DNA from: Beroe forskalii
Taxonomy: Eukaryota > Ctenophora > Nuda > Beroida > Beroidae
DNA length: 64,000 nt
Direction: 5' to 3'
NCBI GenBank assembly: GCA_011033025.1
Contig: WFMF01000016.1
Location: 992,001-1,056,000, forward strand
Part shown: piece by piece, positions 46,831 through 56,584 of the stretch
Position numbering within the stretch: position 1 is the first letter of the stretch
Layout: each line of letters starts with the position of its first letter
Notes under the pieces: generated by a model
Seen by the model: the letters and a program-made list of their open reading frames with translations, nothing else
What the model was told of the DNA's origin: nothing
The model's database searches: none
Program-made: the position numbers and the translations under genes

Positions 46831-47149
46831 CTGAAGAAGAGGGAAGTGAAACCCCAGTGGAATAATATGAGGATTGTAGTTTTGTAGGAGAGAAATCATC
46901 ATGACTGAAGTAGTATTCAAAATCGAGCATTTTAAGTCTAAGTAAATACTAAATATTATGATTGCTCGGGATGTTTTCAAAAATCCAAAATCAGTAGTTT
47001 TGACTTTCGATCACGCAAGTTTTCCGGCTTCGTACATGAAATTTCATGCAATAAGCAATTCATCCAATGGAAAGCCCGAAAGCAATGCACAACATAATAT
47101 CTTATTGACAGCTTTTTAGACCTAAATTTGTTATAATAACCAAACATAC

Positions 47150-47290
47150 TAAGTGCCACTGTCGCTCGAACATGGGATCATCAAACGTCCTTGCCAGAGC
47201 ATCAAACCGGGGGAAGTTGGATCGCTTGGGTCTGAGAACCACGTTCTTCTTGACTCGAATTTTAGGGACTGACACTTCTGCCTCTCGCAC
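47150..47290 (-). CDS. Proprotein convertase exon: propeptide cleavage site and N-terminal catalytic part
   Basis: Exactly 47 codons between TTTGTTTCAG and the donor GTATG. It reads 'VREAEVSVPKIRVKKNVVLR' then 'PKRSNFPRFDALARTF' then 'DDPMFERQWHL'. 'RPKR|S' fits the R-X-K-R autoprocessing site that ends the propeptide of furin-type convertases. 'DP.f..QWHL' is the conserved first block of the mature enzyme, where furin/PC7 relatives have DPK(F/Y)PQQW(Y/H)L. It splices in frame to 46830. Upstream exons (signal peptide, propeptide) were not recognised between here and about 48.2 kb. The subtype cannot be decided from 100 residues. Confidence 0.85.
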
Positions 47291-47554
47291 CTGAAACAAA
47301 AACTACTGTAGAAATCCTCGAAGCAGACCTTATAAGCGTGCAGGATTAGCTATCAGTAAACAGAACGTTGCTTGACTGATCCATGCTCTTGTTCCTGAAA
47401 AGTTGAAAGAACAACATTGGTAGCTAGATTGTCAGACAAATGTATTGATACCGGGAGCGCTTGGGGAATGAGGATTGGGGGACCTGCATTCCCAATCACA
47501 AATATCTAAATATTAAGATCTATGTAAAGCAACAAAAATGCAGGGTTTATGATA

Positions 47555-47597
<43 letters not shown>

Positions 47598-48214
47598 GAG
47601 CGTGTTTTAGAACTCATAATATCTTATGTGTGTTTGTATGTATTCTAATCACCTTCACAGATCTTCACTGAACTAAATGCTAGAGAATGGCATTCAGGAA
47701 ATTGTTACGTATTTCTTTACATTCCATGCTACCGCAGTTCCCTTGACTTACTATAGTCATATTTATAGTCCTGTATGCAACTATACTATGTTAATACTAA
47801 GACACATTTTGTGTAATGATAATATATTATGATCATCATAAAGCTTTATGAAATTGTACGATTAGCGGCGAGCTGAAAAGGTTTCTTCGACCGGATGACG
47901 ATGATCGCTCTGCATGACACTGCTCTGTAATTAATGTGGTTCGCACACAGTCCAGTCAGCACATGAGTGTACAGTGGTAGAATGTACGATTGAATGTACA
48001 ATGTACAATTTAATCGATTGTAAAATGCACGATTTAGCATTTAATGTGCAATTTAATCGATATAGTACAAAGTGTGCTTTAGATTGTACAGAACAAAGCA
48101 GTTGTTAATTTACAAACACGGTCTTGTACATTGATTAATTAACTGCCTATTTCTGCACATGAAATGCGCTTGCAATACTGACGACGTATCAGCTTACCCA
48201 CGGGTCCATTCGGT
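47291..48214. other. No gene recognised; TG microsatellite inside
   Basis: (TG)n at about 47557-47595. Presumably the intron upstream of the convertase exon, or intergenic DNA. Confidence 0.5.
47557..47595. repeat. (TG)n microsatellite
   Basis: About 19 TG dinucleotides. Confidence 0.97.
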
Positions 48215-48257
48215 CCAATCAGCGCGCGAGTTGACGGTAAACTCACGCGCCGATTGG
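48215..48257. repeat. CCAAT-ended imperfect hairpin
   Basis: The CCAATC end and GATTGG end enclose CGCGCGAGTTG / AACTCACGCGC arms (about 19 of 23 positions pair). Same plan as 6561-6598. Confidence 0.7.
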
Positions 48258-49547
48258 TCAATTCCATGACGATTCACGGATCTTAAGGGCAAGCTTATAA
48301 ACTGCCGATACCAGTACACAGTTATATTCATACGTTTCAATTGTATACGCATTATATTTTACACAATCACCAAGAAAGCCTGCAGCTTGACTTATATAAA
48401 TAAGGTTTTTGTTCCACTTGTCTTTTGCACGTGTATTGTTCCACTTCTCCACTTGTTTATTTGCATTATTTCAGAGAGCATTTGTCTTTCACGTAAATTA
48501 ATGAAGTGAAAATGTGACCACCTGCATTTTACACTCCACGCTTTGTTTTACATGTCATGGCCTGTTCTATTGGTTTGACGATCCTCACAGTGTATTCCCT
48601 GCATTGTTTGCCATGGCAGGTGTTTTATTGTGGCATGCCTTTTGTGTGGGATATTGACACAAAAGGATGGTGTAAAGGAGTCTGATAGAATGACAAGGAA
48701 ATCATATGGGCTTCATATGGGCGTGGTGGCATTCTGTTGATCAGAATTGATCAGTTTGAATTAACCAGCGGTTAGAATTGATCAACGTCTAGCATATCAA
48801 GGGTTACTACAATGGATAAGGTTTTGGTACTCCAAGTTATAAAGAAATTTTGGATGGTAGCAGTGACAGTACAAAAAGAGGGGAAATTTTTCGTCCATGG
48901 TTCATCCAAAAGTAACGAATAGAGGGATACATCATCTTGTCAAGATGAAAGGAATACCGATCTGTTATTTTTGTCCACGGCGAAAGAAATTCCAGGATCT
49001 TTGATTCGCATCATCATAACAGACTAAAGGTTGGTATTCAAATATCATACTAAAATATGCGAGCTAATACCGACGCATATCAGTCATTCCTATCTGTAAA
49101 CATTATAATATAAACCGACTGTATCTCGAGCTGTGATATTGAAGACTCTCTACCCCCTGTTAGTTTCCTGACCACTAAGTCTTACAAAAATCATGTTAAA
49201 GGTAATCTGTTAAAAATTCAGAATAAAGGCGAACCAACTGAATGGCAAAGTTGTAATTTTCCCCTTTATAACATAGCCGGATCTTAGGAAATCCAGCCGG
49301 AATATTCATAAACTAAAAGTTTTACCAGGTTGTAGGTACTGTACCCTAGGCCCTACATTAACCACGACTATGACCAGCGGGGGAATTTTTAATTTGTATT
49401 ATGTGTGTTATTTTTCAATTCAATAAAGTTTAATTATATGATTCGTTTTTTCGCCCGTAAAAGCGGCAATCCCCCACGGGGGCTTTCAATCAAAATCAAT
49501 CAAAAAAATCCAAAGATACATATTACTAACGAATCTGCTCAAAAGTT
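48258..49547. other. No gene recognised
   Basis: AT-rich. Near 49418-49505 there is 'caataaag', then a short CCCCCACGGGGG palindrome followed by repeated 'aatcaaa'. This resembles the 3' end of a short retroelement, but nothing coding precedes it. Confidence 0.35.
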
Positions 49548-49602
49548 AGGCAGTTGAGATGTCGTCATTATCAAAGCTCAAAGTGATGTGTTGATGACGT
49601 TC
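49548..49602 (+). repeat. Paired TGACGTCA module
   Basis: 'ggcagttgagatgtcgtca', 'ttatcaaagctcaaagtg', 'ttgatgacgttc'. Confidence 0.55.
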
Positions 49603-49734
49603 AGCTATACACGGGGCCAGGAGATATACATTATACATTCAACCCTTAGAAAAGTCTAGATTCAGAGATATGGTACACAAGTACACAAGTTAAGGTTGTG
49701 CGTTTAAAATAGGCCCCTTATCTATCCAACAAAT

Positions 49735-49790
49735 ACCACTTTAAACTCTGATAACGACATCACTCATCCTCGCATTCTGCTCGTACGTGA
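49735..49790 (-). repeat. Paired TGACGTCA module, inverse, partial
   Basis: The inverse reads 'gatgagtgatgtcgttatca', then 'gagtttaaagtggtatt'. The second site is lost. Confidence 0.45.
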
Positions 49791-50559
49791 CCGGCAATAT
49801 AATTCATTCGGTAATAATTAAACGTATATAATTCATATACCTATATCATATGAACTTGACTGGCTTTCTATACTCCATTGAACTGCAGCCTAATTATAGC
49901 CCATTAACTCAACATATATATTGACATCAATTAAACATAGAGATGCACACAATTCCACGCAACCTGTGAATTGAGAACTCAATTGAGAACTCAATTAGGT
50001 GAGTTTCCGAGACGTAAAATTATTATTATCATAGATAAAATTTATATATATATAGCTCTGTGCACTCGGGGAAGTTTATTTATATATTATTTATATATTA
50101 GTTTTATACTGTATGATTTTAGAGTATATATAACATAATAAAGTCATCATCCTTCTTTCAACACGGCTGAAGAGATTCTAGCGGAGCATACTATTATACT
50201 TCCATCCTCAACCATACGGACCTTAACACGTCACTAATTCACCATTCTAAACCATGATCATGACATCACACTCGACTGCGTATCGGCAGATCGCGTTCCC
50301 TAAAACATAATATACCCTGCTCTCGGCGATGATTCCTAATTTTTACCATTATATCATCTGTTTTTCTATATATTGACACTGGTATTATAATATAGTAGTG
50401 TGCATGTAAAAAAAGAATATAATGCGTATAATAACAGTGTAACGCATGATAATCAATGTATATTTCATATGCTCAATGCTATAACCTGGTATGTGGGTAC
50501 TGTGTGCGCGCTGAGGTCGGAATAATAAGGGTGATCTCATGACCACGGCTTGAGAAATA
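49791..50559. other. No gene recognised
   Basis: AT-rich, with (TA)-rich tracts around 50040-50110. Confidence 0.5.
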
Positions 50560-50615
50560 GGCGGTTGAGATGACCTCATAATTATACCTGGCAAAGTGCC
50601 AAGATGATGAGCGTG
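50560..50615 (+). repeat. Paired TGACGTCA module, decayed
   Basis: 'ggcggttgagatgacctca', then 'taattatacctggcaaagtg', then 'agatgatgagc'. Confidence 0.4.
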
Positions 50616-50973
50616 AAATGGGCATGTATCAGGTAAATTGGTGATTCTGAACGGCCTACTTTTTGGTACGCGCGCGGAGTTTTGGTTGCCACACATGTTT
50701 TGTTTACGTACACACACACGAACTGAATAAAGTTCATTCTGTCATCGGATCAGTGAGAGAGTTGTGAGAGTGTTTTGATGTGAAGTCCGTTGGAGGACAG
50801 TAGGCAGCGTTACGTAACGAAGCGACTGGTGTAAGTTATGATAATGATATGGCACAAGCTCAGCCTTGACTGGCAGAGTGGCAGGTGTAGTGTTTTGAGC
50901 AGATTTGTTTGAAGCTGAAGGAAAATAATATTATGACGCGGCGTTATATTTTAAAATACATTTTATTCCATTG

Positions 50974-51255
50974 TCACATACAATTATTTTTATGAATAAA
51001 TACATTTTGATAAGGATCGAGATGGGCGATTTTATATTTTTCCACACATATAAACATGTCTCGTAAGGTCTCGTAATTAAAACTCACGATATCACTGTAT
51101 CGCTTGAGGTGTTCCACCTCCTCCTCAAGTGTTGTGTGGTTGTGTTTCCCAGACTCCCGTTTACCTCGCGTCGAGTCCTTATGGAACACATAACACGTAT
51201 TGCCAACCTGGCGCGAGGAGGGATTTAGTAGTTTGCTTAATTTGAAGAAATTCAA
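50974..51255 (-). CDS. Possible terminal exon of an unknown gene
   Basis: A minus-strand frame of about 93 codons with protein-like composition ('TTLEEEVEHLKRYSDIVSFN', 'YETLRDMFICVEKYKIAHLD') ends in TGA. AATAAA follows about 10 bases later ('caatggaataaaatg'), as for a polyadenylated last exon. There is no upstream Met in frame before a stop, so an acceptor inside (for example CAG before GTTGGCAATACG) would be needed. I recognise no family. It could be a chance frame. Confidence 0.3.
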   Translation of the reverse strand: MNFFKLSKLLNPSSRQVGNTCYVFHKDSTRGKRESGKHNHTTLEEEVEHLKRYSDIVSFNYETLRDMFICVEKYKIAHLDPYQNVFIHKNNCM

Positions 51256-52158
51256 GTCAAGATTATACTAAGGCTTTAGGGGAATTAAGTCAATGACGCT
51301 GAATCCTGGACCTGAATTGGATTCAGAAAGTCAAAATTGACTCAAATAAAATTTAACTTAAGATATACTATAACCTAAAAACGCTACATTTTTAAGCCGG
51401 CTCACAAATCTGAGAAATATCAAAATACCCACACTCATTACGGCATATTTACGTCTTCCAACCCACGAGAAGAACAGGAATATATGTAAACCCAATGAAA
51501 GTGCCGGTTTCAGACCCCGTGGGATACATAAGAAGAATCTCTAGTTTGATATAACATATATACCACTAGTTGAAAATTTGATTGAATGAAGCAGTGCAAG
51601 CTTACAGCATAGTGATATTCTGTCTAGACAAGTTTCACTACAGCGACACACTAAAACGACTGGAATATATATGTGTGCAATGTGCATGTAACATCGGAAG
51701 ACGCAAGGTCGCATACTAACACTAGGCAGTTTGACGTTTTTAGTGTGCCTTTGTAAAATCATGAAAATGTTGTCACTTTCAGGCAGCTGATTTCTGTGCA
51801 GAGCACCTGTACAGGCTTACAGGGAAGCTGTAGAAGCTGTACAAGCTGTACTTTAAAACTGTCAAAACATATATATGACATATGAGGGAAGCGTCATAAT
51901 TTGGGAGTTTATATTTATAATGATAACACATAGCTATGTGGTGAGAAAGTTGAAAATTGATGATTTAATAGGAATTTTTGCTGACAAATCTCAAATAAGA
52001 CTGATACTGATTTAAATGTACTTCATACTTTCTTGGTCATATGACAAGGTAAGGAGCACCAATGATTAGCCAATAAAGCAGCTTTCATAATCTTATTGCA
52101 TTTTACAGAGTGTGTATTGATCAATGCCTAAAGAGGAGCCTTAAAATTATGAACTTAC
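51256..52158. other. No gene recognised
   Basis: AT-rich; no coding resemblance on either strand. Confidence 0.45.
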
Positions 52159-52279
52159 AATCGTTGGCATTATTGCACCATAATACCTGCTTCAAAATTC
52201 TGTATTGGTATTCCTTTGCAACAGTTTCCACATCATGAGTAGTTGATCCCTCTCTAAAGCAGACTGCCACTTTTTTACC
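52159..52279 (-). CDS. Candidate internal exon, family unknown
   Basis: Between the acceptor 'tattttcag' and the consensus donor GTAAGT lies a 121-bp open stretch reading 'GKKVAVCFREGSTTHDVETV' then 'AKEYQYRILKQVLWCNNAND'. Splice signals and composition are good. The '.V.FREGST..D' wording is faintly like the C-terminal part of RUS (DUF647) proteins, but that is a guess. It is on the same strand as, and 650 bp downstream of, the XRCC2-like ORF, which has its own stop. Confidence 0.4.
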
Positions 52280-52629
52280 CTGAAAATATTTGATCAAAAA
52301 TCAAAGATTTCATCATAAATGAAAGGAACAGACTTAAGTGTACAAAGGTACCTACAGTCGCAAAAAAACTGTAAAATTGACACCAGTTATTTTACCTCAG
52401 TTTCGAGCAATGCCAAGGAAATTATGAGAAATATCAAACTATGTCCAGAACAACATTCCATATAAAGTATTCTGCCACAGTACTGATGAAAAAGTTGAAT
52501 CCCTTCACTACATTAGCACAGCTTCCTATTAAATGTATGAATTTACATTTCTACTAAATATCCACAAGAAATTAGGGCCTTATTTTCAAGATAATGATTG
52601 AAAGAATTATTATAATATCATGTGGTATC

Positions 52630-52690
52630 TATTTGAATTAAAAAGAAATCTTTCTTCAAGACATCAATCTGCAAGACTTTTCTCCAAGGT
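52630..52690 (-). repeat. Dispersed repeat, copy 3 (partial)
   Basis: The inverse of 'gtcttgcagattgatgtctt' and 'gaagaaagatttctttttaa' from 18130-18180. Confidence 0.7.
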
Positions 52691-52928
52691 AAAGCAATGA
52701 GGTTCATGAAGAAACCTAAATTCAGAGAAGAAAACAAGTAAAACAAATGTAACAAAGATAATAACAACGACAACTAAGATAAAATGAAAGATGGTTATAA
52801 AATAAAGTTATTAACTAGGCTTGGCTTCTTGAAAATTTCAGTGATAATAATTCAGGTTAAGCATTTTAGTCACCATAATCTTACCATTGGTTACCACAAC
52901 TCTGGTAAATATTATATAATGTCAAAAT

Positions 52929-53627
52929 TTAGCTAATAATGCCATTGTCAATATTGATAGTCAACTCTGAAGCAGAGTTACTGGATAAGTCTATCAATTG
53001 TCTTGGGTTGTTCTGGTTTACAATCTCAAACTTCTGTGTGACAATTTTATTCCAATGATATGGGAATATATTTTCAAGTTGTTTCTTTGATTTTATAGGA
53101 GGATGTACAGAGAATACTATGGCACAATTTTCTTTAATGGTTTTTATTGTAGAGACTACTTTTTCTGGGATAACATTTCTATCATAGATATTATTCCAGT
53201 AAAATGATAGAATGTTATCTATCAAAACTAAATCAGCAGTTTTATTTTCCTTAATATGAACATCAACAATACCACAGAGAACCTTGAGAAAATCATGTTT
53301 ACTATTACAAGAAGATAGCATAAGTCTTTTCAGCATGCTGGAAATTTGAGTTTCACCACAATCCATATCAAGTAAGACCTTTTCAAACTTGAATGCATCA
53401 ACCCCTCTATCACAATCAATATATATCACATGAGATGAAGAATTTTCTTTCAAATAATTGGCAGCAACATCACATAGAAGTGATGTGGTTCCAGATATGT
53501 GATTCCCAACAATTTCAATGACATCACCTTTACCCAACCTACCAAGCAAATTATGATTCAAAGTTTTTGTTTCCTTTTTATTTACCCTCCCAAGAAACTG
53601 ATGAAAAGATTCCATACCTACTTCCAT
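52929..53627 (-). CDS. xrcc2: XRCC2-like RAD51 paralogue, intronless
   Basis: A complete 232-codon ORF; an in-frame TAA two codons upstream makes this ATG the first possible start. Family-like blocks in order: 'GDVIEIVGNHISGTTSLLCD' (residues 34-53, Walker A position), 'VIYIDCD' (67-73), and 'ADLVLIDNILSFYW' (131-144, Walker B ending in Asp137, matching the LILDSLSAFYW block of vertebrate XRCC2). Near residues 187-200, 'IFPYHWNKIVTQKFEI' corresponds to the C-terminal 'Y..k.W..lV..r..f' region. XRCC2 works in the BCDX2 complex that supports RAD51 in homologous recombination. The Walker A lysine is Thr47 (G-N-H-I-S-G-T-T), while Walker B is kept. At 232 residues it is shorter than the human 280. 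The lack of introns could mean a retrocopy, but no in-frame stop is present. Other RAD51 paralogues are possible. Confidence 0.6.
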   Translation of the reverse strand: MEVGMESFHQFLGRVNKKETKTLNHNLLGRLGKGDVIEIVGNHISGTTSLLCDVAANYLKENSSSHVIYIDCDRGVDAFKFEKVLLDMDCGETQISSMLKRLMLSSCNSKHDFLKVLCGIVDVHIKENKTADLVLIDNILSFYWNNIYDRNVIPEKVVSTIKTIKENCAIVFSVHPPIKSKKQLENIFPYHWNKIVTQKFEIVNQNNPRQLIDLSSNSASELTINIDNGIIS

Positions 53628-54240
53628 ATCTTAAAAAATTAATCCATAATTTAAATAAATCCATGAACATGTTTGAATCAAAATAATTTATTTAATGAAG
53701 AGCATAATAAATTAAATCTTGATTTACTTAGCTTGCTTATGATTAAACTTAAACATTAAAATCTAAAGTCTTATCTAAATAGGTGTATGCATATATGACA
53801 CTTAAAACAAACACCTAACATCTATTTTATAACCCAAGGGTCAGAGTGGAGAGGGAAGAGACTAAACTGTGAATCAACAGTGGATACCTTGCAGATGCAA
53901 GGTCCCCCTTTCCACCTGCAATGAGGTTTTCCATCAGCAGGTGACAAGAGAGAACTGTAACCCTCACAGCTTAAAACTTCAAGCCTGGGCCACCCAGAAT
54001 TCTGGAATTCTGAGCATCACACTCAATAGAGAACGTGGGATTGGACGTAGAGATCAATGGAAGTGGAAGAGAGGAATGAAAATAAAATTGATGATTTATT
54101 TGGTAGATGGAAGGAATTTATTCAGAGAGAACAGGGGATTGGACAAAGAGATAAGTGGAAGAGATAAATGACGATAAAATTGATGAATTATTTGAATATT
54201 TGGTTGATGAAAGGACTTTATTTTTTCACCTTCAGTGCTT
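53628..54240. other. No gene recognised; ~110-bp partial tandem duplication
   Basis: Two related stretches around 54040-54120 and 54130-54215 ('gaataaaattgatgatttat'-type wording). Probably intergenic DNA between the XRCC2-like gene and THADA. Confidence 0.45.
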
Positions 54241-54261
54241 TATTGATTATAAAATTAGGAA

Positions 54262-54345
54262 GAAATAGCTCTCTGATGAAGGTATTTCTTTCATGGATCC
54301 CGTCAAAGAGTCAAAGACTATGGTTGGAGTTGTTGGAGAGTTTTT
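54262..54345 (+). repeat. Dispersed coding-like repeat, copy 3
   Basis: 'agctctctgatgaagg' through 'ttggagagttt' matches 16535-16622 in inverse, with a 6-bp internal repeat 'agagtca' added. Located just before the THADA minisatellite. Confidence 0.75.
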
Positions 54346-54404
54346 GTCCGACGTTGACAGACCCTCTCGAGAATCAGCGCCACGCGCTGACGCCAGCCGA
54401 TTCG

Positions 54405-55045
54405 CTTAACCCCCCCTTCCCCCCATTAATTCTGCCCCAAAGGATTGTCCAACCTCCTTTATCTAATCCCTACCCCCTCTTCCCTCTATCTAATCCCTAA
54501 CCCCTCCTTCCTCTATCTAATCTCTGAACTCCCAGTTAGAGTGTGTCCCTAACCCCTCCTCCCTCTATCTAATCCCTAACCCCTCTTCCCTCTATCTAAT
54601 CCCTAACCCCTCCTTCCTCTATCTACTTATCTAATCCCTGACATCTCAGTTAGAGTGCGTCTCTAACCCCTCCTCCCTCTATCTAATCCCTAACCCCTCT
54701 TCCCTCTATCTAATCCCTAACCCCTCCTTCCTCTATCTACTTATCTAATCCCTGACATCTCAGTTAGAGTGCGTCTCTAACCCCTCTTCCCTCTATCTAA
54801 TCCCTAACCCCTCCTTCCTCTATCTACTTATCTAATCCCTGACATCTCAGTTAGAGTGCGTCTCTAACCCCTCCTCCCTCTATCTAATCCCTAACCCCTC
54901 CTCCCTCTATATAATCTCTGAACTCCCAGTTAGAGTGTGTCCCTAACCCCTTCTCCCTCTATCTAATCCCTAACCCCTCTTCCCTCTATCTAATCCCTAA
55001 CCCCTCCTTCCTCTATCTACTTATCTAATCCCTGACATCTCAGTT
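54405..55045 (+). repeat. Minisatellite upstream of first visible THADA exon
   Basis: ~27-bp units 'ctccctctatctaatcccta' plus 'acccct', organised in ~100-120-bp higher-order units each ending 'cagttagagt'. The last 'cagttagagt' (55041) runs straight into the exon at 55050. Confidence 0.9.
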
Positions 55046-55049
55046 AGAG

Positions 55050-55245
55050 TCTGGTTTGCCGAGGAAGCTTCTAGAGACTCTGTCCTCTAACTCCAGACTG
55101 TCCAGCTACTGCGCTAGTCTCTACTACGCCCTCTACCGACACGATACTTCCTCCAGTGCCGCCCACGTCTGGTTGGAGCCTCTCACTGAGTTCCTTGACA
55201 ATCCTTACCTGGCAGACCTGTGTCTCAGACCCATCCTAGAACTAG
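55050..55245 (+). CDS. thada: THADA exon 1 (first recognised)
   Basis: Open frame 'SGLPRKLLETLSSNSRLSSY' to 'YLADLCLRPILELG', ending in phase 1 at CTAG|GTCAGT. The acceptor AG is within 'cagttagag'; alternatives at 55044 and 55048 exist, but only 55050 gives a clean phase-0 start. The assignment rests on phase continuity with the next exons, because sequence conservation here is low. Confidence 0.6.
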
Positions 55246-55415
55246 GTCAGTATTAGAACCCTTTCATAGCAGACCTGTGTCGCAGACCCATACTAGAACT
55301 AGGTCGGTTTAGAAACCTTTCCTAGCAGACTTGTGTCTCAGACCCATTCTAGAACTAGGTCGGTATTTGAACCCCTTTTCTAGCAGACCTGTATTTCTAA
55401 CGCGTCCTGGAACTA
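55205..55415 (+). repeat. Tandem copies of the exon 1 donor region (~58-60 bp x4)
   Basis: 'gcagacctgtgtctcagacc' through 'ctagaactaggtcagt' is repeated three more times in the intron (about 55270, 55326 and 55384). Each copy contains the last exon codons and, in the first two extra copies, the donor ('ctaggtcgg'). Confidence 0.9.
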
Positions 55416-55448
55416 GATGGATATCAAATAAATGTAATTATTTTTCAG

Positions 55449-55528
55449 ATGAAGGCAGTTTGCATTACCTGAGGGAACGACTCATTGCTCAAAACAGGAC
55501 TGAAGAGCTTGTGTCTGTCTTAAGAGAG
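55449..55528 (+). CDS. thada: THADA exon 2
   Basis: Phase 1 in, phase 0 out. Reads 'DEGSLHYLRERLIAQNRTEE' then 'LVSVLRE'. Acceptor 'tttttcag', donor GAG|GTTAAT. Confidence 0.65.
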
Positions 55529-55683
55529 GTTAATCATTTCCCTTTATCTCTTAAAATGCAGTTTAGTTAATATAATAACGTTTCTAAGATTTACCCAGTC
55601 GCATTAAATTTGATCAACACTAAATGTCTAAATGGTCCAATTCCAGTAACCGTCATTTATCATAAAGTTGTCAAACTTTGCAG

Positions 55684-55785
55684 GGTCGTAGGCTAGGTCT
55701 CTTGGACGGCAAATTCGTCGACGATCCTGAATCCTTCACGCATAGTCAGAATACCCTGTTTGGAATCGAAGTCACAAAAATCAAG
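55684..55785 (+). CDS. thada: THADA exon 3
   Basis: 34 codons, phase 0 both ends: 'GRRLGLLDGKFVDDPESFTH' then 'SQNTLFGIEVTKIK'. Acceptor 'tttgcag', donor GTAAG. Confidence 0.7.
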
Positions 55786-56175
55786 GTAAGATAGGCGTCA
55801 GACAAAAGTATACTCAATTACTTACTACCGCTTAACCCATGTTATATTAATGAATAAACAAAGCTGTATCAATTTGCAGATTTTAGCAGTTCCCTTTCTG
55901 ATATAGAAACTTAGCGATACGACTTAATCATTTATTTCTAGTTTTCCTTGGTGAATCTGTTAAGACTCCTGCTTAGGGGTCATTCATAAGCCAAAACTCG
56001 TACTCGAGCTGGGTTAGTACGACTTTAGGTCCAAAAATGGCGATAATTACTCAAGTTTTATTAATAGCAAATGCGACTTGTGAGTATCAGAAAAACTTAA
56101 GTAATTATTCGCTAGTAATTACTCGAGAAATACTTAGTTATTACTTTATTATGAATTACCCCTTATGTTATTCAG

Positions 56176-56274
56176 ATGTTGTGTGACAGTAGAGAAGATG
56201 GCAAAGTGTTGTCCGTCCTCGGCTTGATAAGCGACACTAACAAAACAGCCTTGCCAATGACTACCACTGAGTTG
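56176..56274 (+). CDS. thada: THADA exon 4
   Basis: 33 codons, phase 0: 'MLCDSREDGKVLSVLGLISD' then 'TNKTALPMTTTEL'. Acceptor 'attcag', donor GTAAGG. Confidence 0.7.
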
Positions 56275-56400
56275 GTAAGGCTTTTTAGTTTTTAAATAAT
56301 GAGCAGTTTGTTCACTGTGGCAAATAGATGACAAATATGCATTTATTTTGGCATTAAAAAGCGTTCACTAGGACCTGATTAATGATAGAAATGATTTCAG

Positions 56401-56550
56401 GATCTCGTCACTTACATAATACACAACAGTCAAATTCGACAAGTGCCTTCTTTTCGAAAGAATCTGTTCGATAATCTTGACAAGTTTTTGTCTCGCCTCA
56501 ACCTTTCCTGTCCTATCTCAAACAAACTGGTCAAGAATCGCTATACCGAG
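56401..56550 (+). CDS. thada: THADA exon 5
   Basis: 50 codons, phase 0: 'DLVTYIIHNSQIRQVPSFRK' then 'NLFDNLDKFLSRLNLSCPIS'. 'vPSFRknl...l.kfl.Rl' fits the helical repeat before the DUF2428 region. Acceptor 'atttcag', donor GAG|GTTCGT. The following intron (4.2 kb) is the one invaded by satellite. Confidence 0.75.
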
Positions 56551-56584
56551 GTTCGTTGTTGCTCACATATTATAGAATTGTACA

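Larger units (their letters stand above)
44327..46980. repeat. 2.7-kb segmental duplication, copy B
   Basis: Partner of 39240-41985. It contains the intact convertase Asp exon. Unlike copy A, its outer end continues into the further exon at 47150-47290, so copy B looks like the original location. Confidence 0.9.
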
